A program made the position numbers and the translations under genes. Shown one piece after another: positions 15,488 through 25,900 of a stretch of 64,000 nt of DNA (position 1 is its first letter; every line of letters begins with the position of its first letter). Under the pieces are notes generated by a model. That model saw nothing but the letters and a program-made list of their open reading frames with translations, searched no databases and was not told the DNA's origin. This stretch comes from Chryseobacterium sp. JV274 (lineage in GTDB: Bacteria > Bacteroidota > Bacteroidia > Flavobacteriales > Weeksellaceae), in the NCBI RefSeq assembly GCF_903969135.1, contig NZ_LR824569.1, positions 1,426,001-1,490,000 on the forward strand, written 5' to 3'.

Positions 15488-17752
15488 ATGTTAAAGAAAA
15501 CCGTCATTATAAGTTTATTCACCTTTATTTCTGCTTCTTATATGGCCCAGACTAATAATATCCTTCCCGTTTATTTAGATGAATCCAAACCTGTAGAACA
15601 GCGTATTCAGGATGCATTATCAAGAATGACACTGGAAGAGAAAGTGGCAATGCTTCATGCACAGTCAAAATTCAGTTCGCCGGGTGTTCCAAGACTTGGA
15701 ATTCCGGAATTCTGGACCACTGACGGTCCTCACGGGGTGCGTCCTGAAGTGATGTGGGACGAATGGGATCAGGCAGGATGGACTAACGACTCCATTATCG
15801 CCTACCCTGCTCTGACTGCTTTATCCGCTACATGGAATAAAAAAATGTCATGGAATTATGGTAAAGCTTTGGGTGAAGAAGCCCGCTACAGAAAAAAAGA
15901 TATTCTTCTGGGACCTGGAGTCAATATCTACAGAACTCCTCTGAATGGAAGAAATTTTGAATATATGGGTGAAGATCCTTATCTGACCTCAAAAATGGTA
16001 GTTCCTTATATTAAAGGGGTACAATCTAATGGGGTGGCAACTTCTGTGAAACATTTTGCACTGAACAATCAGGAAATGTTCCGTCATACGAGCAATGTGA
16101 ATGTAGATGACAGGGCTCTTTATGAAATTTATCTTCCACCTTTCAAAGCAGCGGTAACAGAGGGTGATTCGTGGACAATCATGGGTGCTTATGATATGTA
16201 CAAAGGCCAGTATGCCAGCCAGAATCAATATCTATTAAATGATATTCTAAAAAAGGAATGGAACTATAAAGGGGTTGTAGTCTCCGACTGGGGTGCTGTA
16301 AACAATACGGAACAGGCGATTCATAACGGACTTGATCTGGAATTCGGATCGTGGACCAACGGACTTTCTGCCGGAACTAAAAATGCCTATGACAACTACT
16401 ATCTGGCAAAACCTTATCTTGATCTGATTAAAGCAGGAAAAGTAGGAACCACAGAGCTTGATGATAAAGTAACAAGATTACTTCGCCTTGCTTATAAAAC
16501 AACAATGAACCGCAATAAACCTTTCGGGAATATTGCTTCTGAAGAGCATAAAGCTGTTGCCAAAGAAATTGGTGAAGAAGGAATCGTCTTATTAAAGAAC
16601 CAGGGTAATGTACTTCCTATTGACCTTAATAAAGCTAAAAAAATAGCGGTTATTGGAGAGAATGCCATTAAAATAATGACAGTTGGTGGAGGTTCTTCAT
16701 CTTTAAAAGTGAAATACGAAGCTCTTCCTTTAGACGGAATCAAGTCAAGGTTTGGAAAGCAGGCAGATGTACAGTATGCGAGAGGTTATGTAGGAGATAT
16801 CGGAGGTGAATATAATGGGGTAAAATCCGGACAGGATTTAAAAGATACCCGTTCTGAAGCTGAATTGCTGAATGAAGCTGTAGAATTGGCCAAAAAATCA
16901 GATTATGTAATTTTTGTAGGAGGATTGAACAAAGCTGATTTCCAGGACAGTGAAGGAAATGACAGAAAAAGCTATGGACTTCCTTATAACCAGGATCATG
17001 TGATTTCTGCTCTTGCAAAAGCGAATAAAAATCTTGCTGTTGTTTTGGTTTCCGGAAATGCCGTAGCTATGCCTTGGATCAAAGAAGTTCCGACCGTTTT
17101 ACAGTCGTGGTATCTGGGTTCTGAAGCTGGAAATTCTATTGCCTCTATTCTGGCAGGTGATGCAAATCCATCAGGAAAACTTCCGTTTACATTTCCTGTA
17201 AAACTGGAGGACAATTCAGCACATCAACTTGGAGAATATCCCGGGCAGAAAGATGAGTTGGCTGCTGGAAAAGGTAAAGACCAGAAAAACCCTATCAATA
17301 TTACTTACAACGAAGGCGTTTTTGTAGGCTACCGCTGGCATGATACTAAAAATATAAAACCTCTGTTCAGTTTCGGACATGGATTGAGCTATACGACTTT
17401 TGAATTTGGAAAGGCAAAAGCAGACCAGACAACCATTTCACAGGATGGTAAAATTACATTTACTGTAACAGTTAAAAATACAGGTAAAAAGGCAGGTGCT
17501 GAGGTTGCCCAGCTTTACATCAGTGATTTAAAATCATCTGTTCCAAGGCCTGCAAAAGAACTGAAAGGTTTTGAAAAAGTATATCTGAATCCTGGCGAAC
17601 AGAAAGAAGTTACTTTCACCATTGATAAAACGGCTTTAAGTTTCTTTGATGCTCAAAAACATGACTGGGTAGCTGAACCCGGAGATTTTGAAGCACTGAT
17701 TGGAAATTCTTCCGATGCCATTAAAACAAAAGTGAAGTTTACCCTTAAATAA
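15488..17752 (+). CDS. bglX: Secreted GH3 beta-glucosidase
   Basis: A 754-residue protein with a signal peptide (MLKKTVIISLFTFISASYMAQ). The GH3 N-terminal barrel has GPGVNIYRTPLNGRNFEYMGEDP and ATSVKHFALNNQE, with the nucleophile Asp in GVVVSDWGAVNN. The GH3 C-terminal domain (from about residue 385, GIVLLKNQGNVLPID) and a fibronectin-III-like domain (from about 655) follow. The order and length match periplasmic BglX, which removes terminal beta-glucose from oligosaccharides. It has its own promoter and terminator and is monocistronic. Confidence 0.93.
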   Translation: MLKKTVIISLFTFISASYMAQTNNILPVYLDESKPVEQRIQDALSRMTLEEKVAMLHAQSKFSSPGVPRLGIPEFWTTDGPHGVRPEVMWDEWDQAGWTNDSIIAYPALTALSATWNKKMSWNYGKALGEEARYRKKDILLGPGVNIYRTPLNGRNFEYMGEDPYLTSKMVVPYIKGVQSNGVATSVKHFALNNQEMFRHTSNVNVDDRALYEIYLPPFKAAVTEGDSWTIMGAYDMYKGQYASQNQYLLNDILKKEWNYKGVVVSDWGAVNNTEQAIHNGLDLEFGSWTNGLSAGTKNAYDNYYLAKPYLDLIKAGKVGTTELDDKVTRLLRLAYKTTMNRNKPFGNIASEEHKAVAKEIGEEGIVLLKNQGNVLPIDLNKAKKIAVIGENAIKIMTVGGGSSSLKVKYEALPLDGIKSRFGKQADVQYARGYVGDIGGEYNGVKSGQDLKDTRSEAELLNEAVELAKKSDYVIFVGGLNKADFQDSEGNDRKSYGLPYNQDHVISALAKANKNLAVVLVSGNAVAMPWIKEVPTVLQSWYLGSEAGNSIASILAGDANPSGKLPFTFPVKLEDNSAHQLGEYPGQKDELAAGKGKDQKNPINITYNEGVFVGYRWHDTKNIKPLFSFGHGLSYTTFEFGKAKADQTTISQDGKITFTVTVKNTGKKAGAEVAQLYISDLKSSVPRPAKELKGFEKVYLNPGEQKEVTFTIDKTALSFFDAQKHDWVAEPGDFEALIGNSSDAIKTKVKFTLK

Positions 17753-17805
17753 AAACTGAGAGTTAAGAGTATAAACTCTATTTAATAATTATTTGATAGA
17801 ACGCG

Positions 17806-17837
17806 AACAGATTCCAAAATTGGGATCTGTTTTTTTA
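17806..17837 (+). terminator. Intrinsic terminator of the GH3 gene
   Basis: AACAGATTCC pairs with GGGATCTGTT around AAAATT with one mismatch, followed by a T-run. Confidence 0.75.
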
Positions 17838-17848
17838 TAATTTATTTA

Positions 17849-18018
17849 AACGCAAAGATTCTTAGATTCTGTCGTATGATACAAGGAAGCAAAGTGAAGC
17901 GACAACGTCGCGGATGAAGCTAATAGGTAATGTGAACGTTTAGAAAGAATCAATTACTATTGATTCCATCTCTTTGCTCACTTAAATTCAAAAGTATCTC
18001 AGATTAAAACTTTGCGTT
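17849..18018. repeat. Long inverted-repeat element bounded by AACGCAAAG
   Basis: Nine-bp perfect terminal arms at 17849-17857 and 18010-18018 enclose 152 bp without an ORF. It has the shape of a small non-autonomous element, but no target-site duplication was established. Confidence 0.45.
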
Positions 18019-18077
18019 AAAAATAAAAATCTAAATTTTAGATGTGCTCAAATATTCAATCTTCAAAACTTTTTTTA

Positions 18078-18208
18078 AACCATTAAGGAGTTCTTAAGTG
18101 ATGAAGAAAAATTAAGATTCAAATAAATTTGAATGAAGCACAGTGTTTTATGAATATCTTCAGATATGCTCTTAATACTCTTAACAGCTTAATATTTTCT
18201 TAATGGTT
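18078..18208. repeat. Long inverted-repeat element bounded by AACCATTAAG
   Basis: Ten-bp perfect arms at 18078-18087 and 18199-18208 enclose about 110 bp rich in TTAAG motifs. It is adjacent to the element at 17849-18018. Confidence 0.45.
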
Positions 18209-18274
18209 CAAAAACTTCAGTGTAGATTTTTTGCTATACTAAGATCATTAAGCATAAATATTTCAGGAAAATAA

Positions 18275-18304
18275 AAAGCAGATTCCAATTGGGAACCTGC
18301 TTTC
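18275..18304 (-). terminator. Terminator of the outer-membrane barrel gene
   Basis: On the minus strand AAAGCAGGTTCC and GGAATCTGCTTT form a hairpin with a TTTTTA tail, 22 bp after the stop codon. Confidence 0.7.
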
Positions 18305-18326
18305 ATCGATCTAACAAATATTATGA

Positions 18327-20507
18327 TTATTTTCCTCCGCCACCATTTTTCTCTACATCGGTTTTAGTATTTTCTTTTACCTTCTGGTTTCCGAAACGCT
18401 TTACAAACGTAAGAGAAACTCCGTACCAATCCCATTTTGAATACTCTCTGAAAGTCCCATCCTGGCTGTAAGTAGTGTTATCACCATAAGGTCTTTTGAA
18501 AATATTCATCAGCTGCATGCTCAGTTCCATCTGAGTTTTCGGGAATATTTTGGTGACTGAAATATTGTGGAATACGTTGGTATTATTCGCATATGAATTT
18601 CCATTGTTCTGATTGGCAAGTTCCACCCATGCACTCAGATTAATGTTTTTATTGAAAAGGTTGGTATAAGAAACATTCGCGGAGGCTCCCCAATAACTGA
18701 TATAATCTTTGGCACCCAGCTTATTTTTCTCGTTAAAATCTTTATTATTAATGTAATACCATCCAAATCCGGCATTTACATTCAGTTTATTTTTCAGGAA
18801 GTTCTGATTGGTATTGGCAAAAAGGTAATATTTTTCAACTTTTCCATCAAAGTTCCCTGGTAGAGAAACTGTTCTTCCGTTTTCCGTTACATAAGTAGTC
18901 CAGTAATCCTGATTGGTGTGCATATATCTTGCGGAAAGAAAATACTTTTTCAAAATTCCGAATTTCAGATAAAGCCTGTCGTTGGGGTTTGGATTCAGAT
19001 AAAGGTTTCCTCTGGAATACGTTCCATTAATTTCAGGCGTCACAAAAGGGTTAAATTCAGAATACCAAGGTCTCCAGATACTTCGGTTATAGGTAAGACT
19101 CAAATCAAATTTCTCTGAAAAATTATATTTCAGCAATAGATTGGGAAGAAAAGTTCCGTAAGAATCTCTCCTCTCTGTACCTGCCACATCCTGTCTCACT
19201 TTATAATCAATATATTCATATCGGATTCCGACTCTTGTTTCCAGTTTTTCGAAAAATGTTTTGCTATAATTGGCATATAAAGAGCTCAGATGATCTTCAT
19301 AATGGAATCTGTCGTTTTTGGAAAGATTAGCATATTCCGGTGTACCATTATCAATACTGATTCCATAGAGACTGTTAGGAATAACATGATTGTTCAATTC
19401 CGTTTTCCCTCCTACTTCCATCGTACCTCCTGTTTTACCAAAAGGTTGTGTATAATCTATTTTCAGATAATAATTACGCATCTGATTGGAACTGATAGAC
19501 CCCAGCTGCTGATTGGTTATGGCACCCTGCTTATTAATCTGCTTGTCAATCAAATTATCATTGTCATTACTGGAATAATTGGTTCCTAAATTAATATCTA
19601 AAATTCTATTTTTTTCTTTATCATAGTATTTATAGAAAGCATTAGTACCCAGATTACGGCTGAATCCCCAGTTATTTTGAATTTGGTGAAAAGATTCACC
19701 CGGATCTCCATCTTTTGTAGTCATCCCATCAGATTCTGCTGAAAGCAAATTCCTGTTCTGGGAATACTCCAGTACAAGTCCGAAATTATTTTTATCATTG
19801 ATTTCAAACTCTGAAGTGGAAGAAAGAGATGGACTTTCATTTCTCATTACATTTTCCAGATTAAACTGAGTAAGTTTATTTTCAGCATAACGGTTATCCC
19901 ATGTCTGATTCTTCTGCACATAAGTTCCGTCATTATAACTTCCAATAAGGGTTTGGGTAAATTTTTTCTTATGATAGTTGAGATTAAAATTTGTGTATTG
20001 TGAGTTTTTGGTACTTTGTCTGTTGTTGAAAGATATACTTCCTTTTAAACCTTCATCATCCCTTTTCTTTAAAACAATATTGATGACGGAACCTGACGTT
20101 TCATAACGTGAAGAAGGACTGGTAATCACTTCAATTTTCATCAGGTTATCGGCAGGAATTGTCTTAAGATATTCCTTTAATTCCTTCCCTGTAAAAACCG
20201 ATTTTCTATCATTGATGTATACTGTAACCATCTGTCCTTCGGCTTTTACATCATCATTATTATCTATGCTTACCAAAGGAGTCATTCTAAGAACGTCCCA
20301 TGTTGTATTTCCTGCCAGAATTGCACTGTTGGCTACATTAAATACAGTTCTGTCTACTTTAGATTCTACGGTCGGCTTTCTGGCAACCAGGGTAACCGCT
20401 TCTATTTCTTTTGTATTTCCTTTTACAGTATCCTTTGCTGCCGGGGCCTGCTGAGCCATTGCAAATGAACCTGCTAGTATCGCTATTGGAAATAAGATTA
20501 CTTTCAT
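18327..20507 (-). CDS. TonB-dependent-receptor-like outer-membrane beta-barrel protein
   Basis: A 726-residue protein with a signal peptide (MKVILFPIAILAGSFAMAQ). A plug-like region follows (ESKVDRTVFNVANSAILAG, DVLRMTPLVSIDN, IEVITSPSSRYETSGSVINIVLKKR), then a barrel from about residue 160. This is the OMP_b-brl_3 family of Bacteroidota. The usual N-terminal carboxypeptidase-like domain is missing, since the plug begins about 25 residues after the signal. The C-terminus ends in a Lys/Gly tail after VSLTFVKRFGNQ rather than in an aromatic residue. The substrate is unknown; no SusD or regulator gene is beside it. Confidence 0.88.
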   Translation of the reverse strand: MKVILFPIAILAGSFAMAQQAPAAKDTVKGNTKEIEAVTLVARKPTVESKVDRTVFNVANSAILAGNTTWDVLRMTPLVSIDNNDDVKAEGQMVTVYINDRKSVFTGKELKEYLKTIPADNLMKIEVITSPSSRYETSGSVINIVLKKRDDEGLKGSISFNNRQSTKNSQYTNFNLNYHKKKFTQTLIGSYNDGTYVQKNQTWDNRYAENKLTQFNLENVMRNESPSLSSTSEFEINDKNNFGLVLEYSQNRNLLSAESDGMTTKDGDPGESFHQIQNNWGFSRNLGTNAFYKYYDKEKNRILDINLGTNYSSNDNDNLIDKQINKQGAITNQQLGSISSNQMRNYYLKIDYTQPFGKTGGTMEVGGKTELNNHVIPNSLYGISIDNGTPEYANLSKNDRFHYEDHLSSLYANYSKTFFEKLETRVGIRYEYIDYKVRQDVAGTERRDSYGTFLPNLLLKYNFSEKFDLSLTYNRSIWRPWYSEFNPFVTPEINGTYSRGNLYLNPNPNDRLYLKFGILKKYFLSARYMHTNQDYWTTYVTENGRTVSLPGNFDGKVEKYYLFANTNQNFLKNKLNVNAGFGWYYINNKDFNEKNKLGAKDYISYWGASANVSYTNLFNKNINLSAWVELANQNNGNSYANNTNVFHNISVTKIFPKTQMELSMQLMNIFKRPYGDNTTYSQDGTFREYSKWDWYGVSLTFVKRFGNQKVKENTKTDVEKNGGGGK

Positions 20508-20888
20508 GTGAAATTATAGTTTTTTCTATAAGACCATTATCTTCACAAGTTTGTTACATCAAAAAGTAAAAAAAATAAAATAAATCCTTAATTTCCAGCA
20601 AGATATCAACTGAAAATAGAAACATAAACTGGAAAACAGTGAAAATTTTTCAATAAACAAACACAATATAAATCACTTCCATAATAAATATTCTTAAAAA
20701 CATATTTTATCTGTAATTTAATTTTTATTAAAAAACTTTACAATTTGTCATTGATATGAGAGTCTTCATTATGAAAATAAGTTGTTCATTCATTCAATTT
20801 CTAAAAGTCTTACCAACAAAAAAGCCCGGATCTCACCCGGGCCGCTAGCAATAGCAAATTTACAAGGAATAATATTAAAAAATATATG
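20508..20888. other. Intergenic region upstream of the barrel gene
   Basis: AT-rich, with a terminator for the DUF2652 gene at its right end. It probably holds the barrel-gene promoter, but I see no convincing TAnnTTTG match. No ORF. Confidence 0.5.
20817..20843 (-). terminator. Terminator of the DUF2652 gene/efflux operon
   Basis: GCCCGG (20824-20829) pairs with CCGGGC (20837-20842); on the minus strand it is followed by a run of T. G+C-rich stem in an AT-rich setting. Confidence 0.75.
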
Positions 20889-21440
20889 CTAGTTTAAATT
20901 TTCAAAATAATGGATAACGCCTACTTCAGGCAGACGACGCGGATCCTTATTAAAATCCGACTCCTTATTTTTGCTGTTTTCCAGAAAAGAATTGCTGAAA
21001 AGAGCATAAGAAGGCTGTTCTGCCAATCCGTTTTTCAAAAGCTGATGGGCTTCCACAATTGTTTTCCCATATAGTTTTCTGAAGTTTCCAATATTGTATT
21101 GTGAAAAAGATCCATAATGAACAATAAACTTGAGAGCCAGATCAATAGTAGTGCTTAAACTCTTACTCAGCTCCTCTATCTTTCTGTTGAAAGCACTTCT
21201 CATCTTCCACAGCATTTTTGAAATGCTCTGGTAAGACGGATTTTCATCATAACGGTAAAATAAAATGGCATCTCCCTCAATCTCGGAAATTTCAAAATAC
21301 TGATCGTTCACATCAATCAGTGTAGACAATAGCTGTCTTACAATATACTCGCCTGTATACAATTTTGTATTGAACACAAATTCGGTAAATCCGCTGAAAT
21401 CCGGAATTAAAATGATTCCCTCCTGTATATTTGTCTTCAT
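20889..21440 (-). CDS. DUF2652 protein, class III cyclase-like fold
   Basis: A 183-residue protein with IILIPDFSGFTEFVFNTKLY at the N-terminus and EISEIEGDAILFYRY in the middle. This pattern of DFSGFT, then an E-GDAILF strand, resembles the core of class III nucleotidyl cyclases, and I recognise it as DUF2652. Only one metal-type Asp can be placed (GDAILF), and the adenine-selecting residues cannot be assigned, so cyclase activity is unproven. It is 59 bp downstream of the TolC-family gene and may be the last gene of the efflux operon. Confidence 0.75.
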   Translation of the reverse strand: MKTNIQEGIILIPDFSGFTEFVFNTKLYTGEYIVRQLLSTLIDVNDQYFEISEIEGDAILFYRYDENPSYQSISKMLWKMRSAFNRKIEELSKSLSTTIDLALKFIVHYGSFSQYNIGNFRKLYGKTIVEAHQLLKNGLAEQPSYALFSNSFLENSKNKESDFNKDPRRLPEVGVIHYFENLN

Positions 21441-21499
21441 AATGATAATGGATTAAAAACCTGCTTCATCATTACAGACGAAGCAGATTCAATTTTACT

Positions 21500-22912
21500 T
21501 TATTGCCACCCGCCTCCTACTGAGCGGTAAAGTGCTGTTATAGCATTCAGTCTCTGGGTTTTCAGAGAAGCCAGTTCCAGTTCTGCCTGAAGTTTATTCG
21601 ATTGGGCAATGATCACCTCTACATAAGTTGCTGAATTATATTTAAATAACAGATCAGCTTTTTTCACCGCTTCACCGGATTTCACGGCCAGCCCTTCTGC
21701 AATTTTCTGCTGCTCTTCCAGTTTTTGAATTTGTACCAGTGCATCAGAAACTTCGGCTACCGCTTTTAAAACAGACTGTTTAAAGTTGATTTCCGCCTGA
21801 TCAGCAACTACTTTAGACTGTTCATACTGCGTTTTCAACTGTTTTCCATTCAAAATAGGCTGTGCTACTGCTCCTGCCACCATTCCGAAAAGAGATCCCG
21901 GAACGCTGAACCATTTACTGATCTGGAAAGCATTTACACCACCCTGTGCTGTAATATTCAGTGACGGATACATACTCATTTTGGCAACGTGAATCGCTGC
22001 AGCGCTCTTTCTTACGTCAAGCTCAGCCGTTTTAATATCCGGTCTGTAGCTTAATAATTCTGACGGAACTCCCGCCGCAATATGATCCGGAGACTGTACA
22101 TTGTTCAGGCTTGCACTTCTTTCAATTTTCCCGGGCATTGAACCCGTCAGCAGACTCAAAGCATTTTCCTGGGTTGTCACAGAACTTTCAATCACCGGAA
22201 TTGATTTCAGAATCTGATCTTTTACAATTTCCTGCTGCTGTACTGCCAAAGCTGTTGTTAATCCCAGTTCCTGCTGTTTGATCAGAAACTTCAACGTATT
22301 ATCAGCATATGCCAGATTGGATTTTGTAATTTCCAGCTGAGTATCCAGCATCAGCAGATTATAATATCCCTGCACTACAGCAGACACCACTTGTGTTTTT
22401 ACCACCTTTGCTGCTTCCTGTGTTTTAAGATATTCTGCTAAAGCCTGCTCTTTTCTGCCTTTGATCTTACCCCAGATATCTGCTTCCCATGAAAAACTAA
22501 GAGAAGTTGTATAATCTTCCATATACCTTTTCCCCATGAACTGTCCGGCCATCATTCCATTCATACTGTTGTCTGAGGGACGGTTGATATTCGCATTGGC
22601 AGAAGCACCGATCGTCGGGATATTTCCCCATTTACTCTGAGTATACGCCAGGGAGGCAAATTCTATCTGCTTTAAAGCCACCTGAAGATCATTATTCTGT
22701 ACCATCGCTTTATCAATCAAGCTTACCAGAACCGGATCTTTGAAAAAATCTTTGTAGCTGATCTTAGCAATATTTTCATTTTGCCCTGAAACAATACTAT
22801 CATTTCTGAAAGCTTCGGGCATTTTAACCTCAGGCTGCTCATATTTCTGAACTTTACAGGAAATTGCCGTCCCTGAAATGAATGCGATATATGCTATATT
22901 TTTAATTTTCAT
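21500..22912 (-). CDS. TolC-family outer-membrane efflux lipoprotein
   Basis: A 470-residue NodT/TolC-family protein. The start at 22912 (MKIKNIAYIAFIS...) gives a lipoprotein signal with the lipobox GTAISC; the upstream ATG at 22948 would add 12 residues overlapping the pump gene. Two OEP repeats are visible (LVSLIDKAMVQNNDLQVALKQIEFA and LLSYRPDIKTAELDVRKSAAAI). It forms the outer-membrane duct for the RND pump encoded just upstream (stop 16 bp before this start). Confidence 0.92.
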   Translation of the reverse strand: MKIKNIAYIAFISGTAISCKVQKYEQPEVKMPEAFRNDSIVSGQNENIAKISYKDFFKDPVLVSLIDKAMVQNNDLQVALKQIEFASLAYTQSKWGNIPTIGASANANINRPSDNSMNGMMAGQFMGKRYMEDYTTSLSFSWEADIWGKIKGRKEQALAEYLKTQEAAKVVKTQVVSAVVQGYYNLLMLDTQLEITKSNLAYADNTLKFLIKQQELGLTTALAVQQQEIVKDQILKSIPVIESSVTTQENALSLLTGSMPGKIERSASLNNVQSPDHIAAGVPSELLSYRPDIKTAELDVRKSAAAIHVAKMSMYPSLNITAQGGVNAFQISKWFSVPGSLFGMVAGAVAQPILNGKQLKTQYEQSKVVADQAEINFKQSVLKAVAEVSDALVQIQKLEEQQKIAEGLAVKSGEAVKKADLLFKYNSATYVEVIIAQSNKLQAELELASLKTQRLNAITALYRSVGGGWQ

Positions 22913-22928
22913 TTTTAAATCATTTGAA

Positions 22929-25900
22929 TTAATATTCCCAATCCGCATCTGTTACTACCTTTCCATTGATTCTCTCATGCAAAGCCTGGAATACCACAAA
23001 AAGAACAGGAACCACAAAAATTCCTAAGATCGTTCCGAAAAGCATCCCTGAAATGGCCGCATATCCAATGGAGTGATTACCCATTGCTGAAGGTCCTACC
23101 ACAAAGATCAATGGCAGCAATCCGGTAATAAATGCCAGAGAGGTCATCAAAATAGGACGTAAACGTGCTTTTGCTCCTTCCACTGCAGATGCAATAAGAC
23201 TTTTCCCTGCTCTACGTCTCTGAATAGCAAATTCTACAATCAGGATACCATTCTTCGCTAAAAGTCCAATCAACATAACGAGAGCAATCTGTACATAAAT
23301 ATTGTTAGACAGCTCCGCGAATGTAATTCCTACAAAGACTCCTGAAAGCCCCACCGGAATAGCGATCAATACGGCTAATGGAAGGATATAACTTTCATAT
23401 TGCGCTGATAAAAGGAAGAATACAAATACAATACATAACCCGAAAATCATTACAGACTGCGAGCTTGAACCTGCTTCTTCACGGCTCATCCCTTTATAAT
23501 CGTAAGTATATCCCGGAGGAAGTACCTGCTTGCTCACCTCTTCAATCGCAGCCATCGCCTGCCCTGTACTGTATCCCGGAGCGGCCATTACCGTTAAGTT
23601 GGATGAGTTGAATAGATTGAAACGGTCTACCACCTCAGCTCCCGTTACCTGCTTCAGGCTTACCAATGTATTGATAGGAACCATCTGGCCTAAATTATTT
23701 TTAACGAAGATTCCGTTCAGGGATTCTTTATCCTGTCTTGTTTCCGGAGTCGACTGTACCAAAACTCTGTAATACTTTCCGAATCTGTTGAAATCCGAAG
23801 CCTGAATACTTCCGTAATATCCCTGCATTACTCCCAGTACTTCAGAAACATTCACTCCCAGCTGAGCCGATTTCACTTCATCTACAAGGACTTCAAACTG
23901 AGGATATGTAACATCAAAAGTGGTAAATGCAACCGCTACTTCCGGTCTCTGCATCAAAGCTCCCATCATCCCATAAGAGATATTTCCTAAATTCTGAAGC
24001 TCTCCGTTGGTGCGGTCCTGAAGCACAAGCTCCATACCACTCGTATTTCCGAAACCGTCTACCGTTGGTGTGTTGATCACAAGGAAATTAGCTCTTTTGT
24101 CCTGGGAAAGCATCCCCTGGGTTTGTCCGATAATGTCATTGATGTTATTCACAGCGCCTCTCTCGCCTCCTTTTTTTAATTTAACAAAAATAGAAGCTGC
24201 AGAAGATGACATGGAACCACTGAACAGGTTTAATCCGTCTACTGAAATTACTTTGTCCACAGCAGGATTTTTCATCAATAGGTCTTCTGTGTCGGAAACT
24301 ACTTTTGAAGTTCTGTCCTTTGATGCTCCCGGAGCAAGGTTTGCTGTTACAATAATAAAACTCTGGTCTTCATCCGGAATAAATCCTTTAGGTGTTGTCA
24401 TAGACATCCAGGCGAACAATCCTCCGAAGGCCACAATGATGATCAGGGCCACCCATTTTCTTTTTAAAAGGAATAAAACAGCTTTCCCATATCGGAATGT
24501 CAGTTTATTAAAGCTGGCATTGAATCCCGCAAAGAAACGGTCTTTGAAGTTCATTTTTTCATGCGTTCCCGGATAGTGTTGTTTTAAAAATAAAGCACAC
24601 AGCGCCGGGCTCAGTGTCAATGCATTGATTGCTGAAATCACAATTGCAATCGCCAATGTTAAGGCAAACTGCTGGTAGAATAATCCCGTGGAACCACTCA
24701 TAAAGGCCACCGGAACGAATACCGCGGACATAATCAATGTAATAGAAACAATTGCTCCCGTAATCTCACTCATGGCCGACATGGTAGCTGCTCTCGGATT
24801 CAGTTTTTTATGTTCCATCTTGGCATGAACGGCTTCCACCACTACAATGGCATCATCCACAACAATACCAATCGCCAATACGAGAGCAAACAACGTAAGA
24901 ATATTAATGGAGAATCCGAAAACCTTCATAAAGAAGAATGTTCCTACAATAGATACCGGAACTGCAATCGCCGGAATTAAGGTAGAACGGAAATCCTGAA
25001 GGAAAATATATACCACAATGAACACCAGAATAAATGCTTCTATCAAGGTATGAATAACCTGTTCTATAGACTGATCCAACGCTTCTTTTGTTGCGTATGG
25101 AATTTCATAATCCATTCCTTCCGGGAAAGATTTTTCCAACTCTTTCATTCTCTCCTGAAGAGCAATCTGCACTTCATTCGCATTAGATCCCGCCATCTGG
25201 AAGATCGCCATCGTTACGGAAGCTTTTTTATTATAATTGGAAGAAACCGTATAACTGTATGCTCCGAATTCCACTTTGGCAATATCTTTTAGTTTTAAAA
25301 CAGAACCGTCGTTCAATGCTTTGATGGTGATATTTTCATATTGCTCAGGCTCTGTAAACTTACCTTTATACCGAAGAACATATTCCATTACTTCTTTACT
25401 TCTCTCTCCTAATCTTCCTGGTGCTGCTTCCAGGTTTTGAGTCTGAATGGCACGGGAAACATCGGATGGGGTAAGATTGTATGAAGTCAGCTTATTCGGG
25501 TCAAGCCAGATACGCATAGAGTAATCTTTATTTCCATACACCATTGCATCTCCTACTCCTTTTACCCTTTTCAGCTCCGGAACGATGTTGATTTTCGCAT
25601 AGTTTTCAAGGAAAAGGTCGTTCATTTTTCCATCTTTACTGGTCAGCGAAACCATCGCAATCATACTGTTCTGTCTTTTCACTGTTGTGATTCCCGCCTG
25701 AATTACCTCCGCAGGAAGCTGGTTGGTCACCTGTGCTACTCTGTTCTGCACATTAATCGCTGCCTGATCGGGATCTGTTCCCAGTTTGAAAATAACAGTA
25801 ATGCTTAATGTTCCGTCATTACTTGCGGTAGAAGTAATATAGTCCATATTTTCCACTCCGTTGATAGCATTTTCCAAAGGTGGCGCTACCGACCTGGCAA

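Larger units (their letters stand above)
17753..18326. other. Repeat-filled convergent intergenic region
   Basis: No gene. Besides the two terminators it holds two sets of inverted arms: AACGCAAAG (17849-17857) with CTTTGCGTT (18010-18018), and AACCATTAAG (18078-18087) with CTTAATGGTT (18199-18208). Each set encloses about 110-150 bp. Confidence 0.6.
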
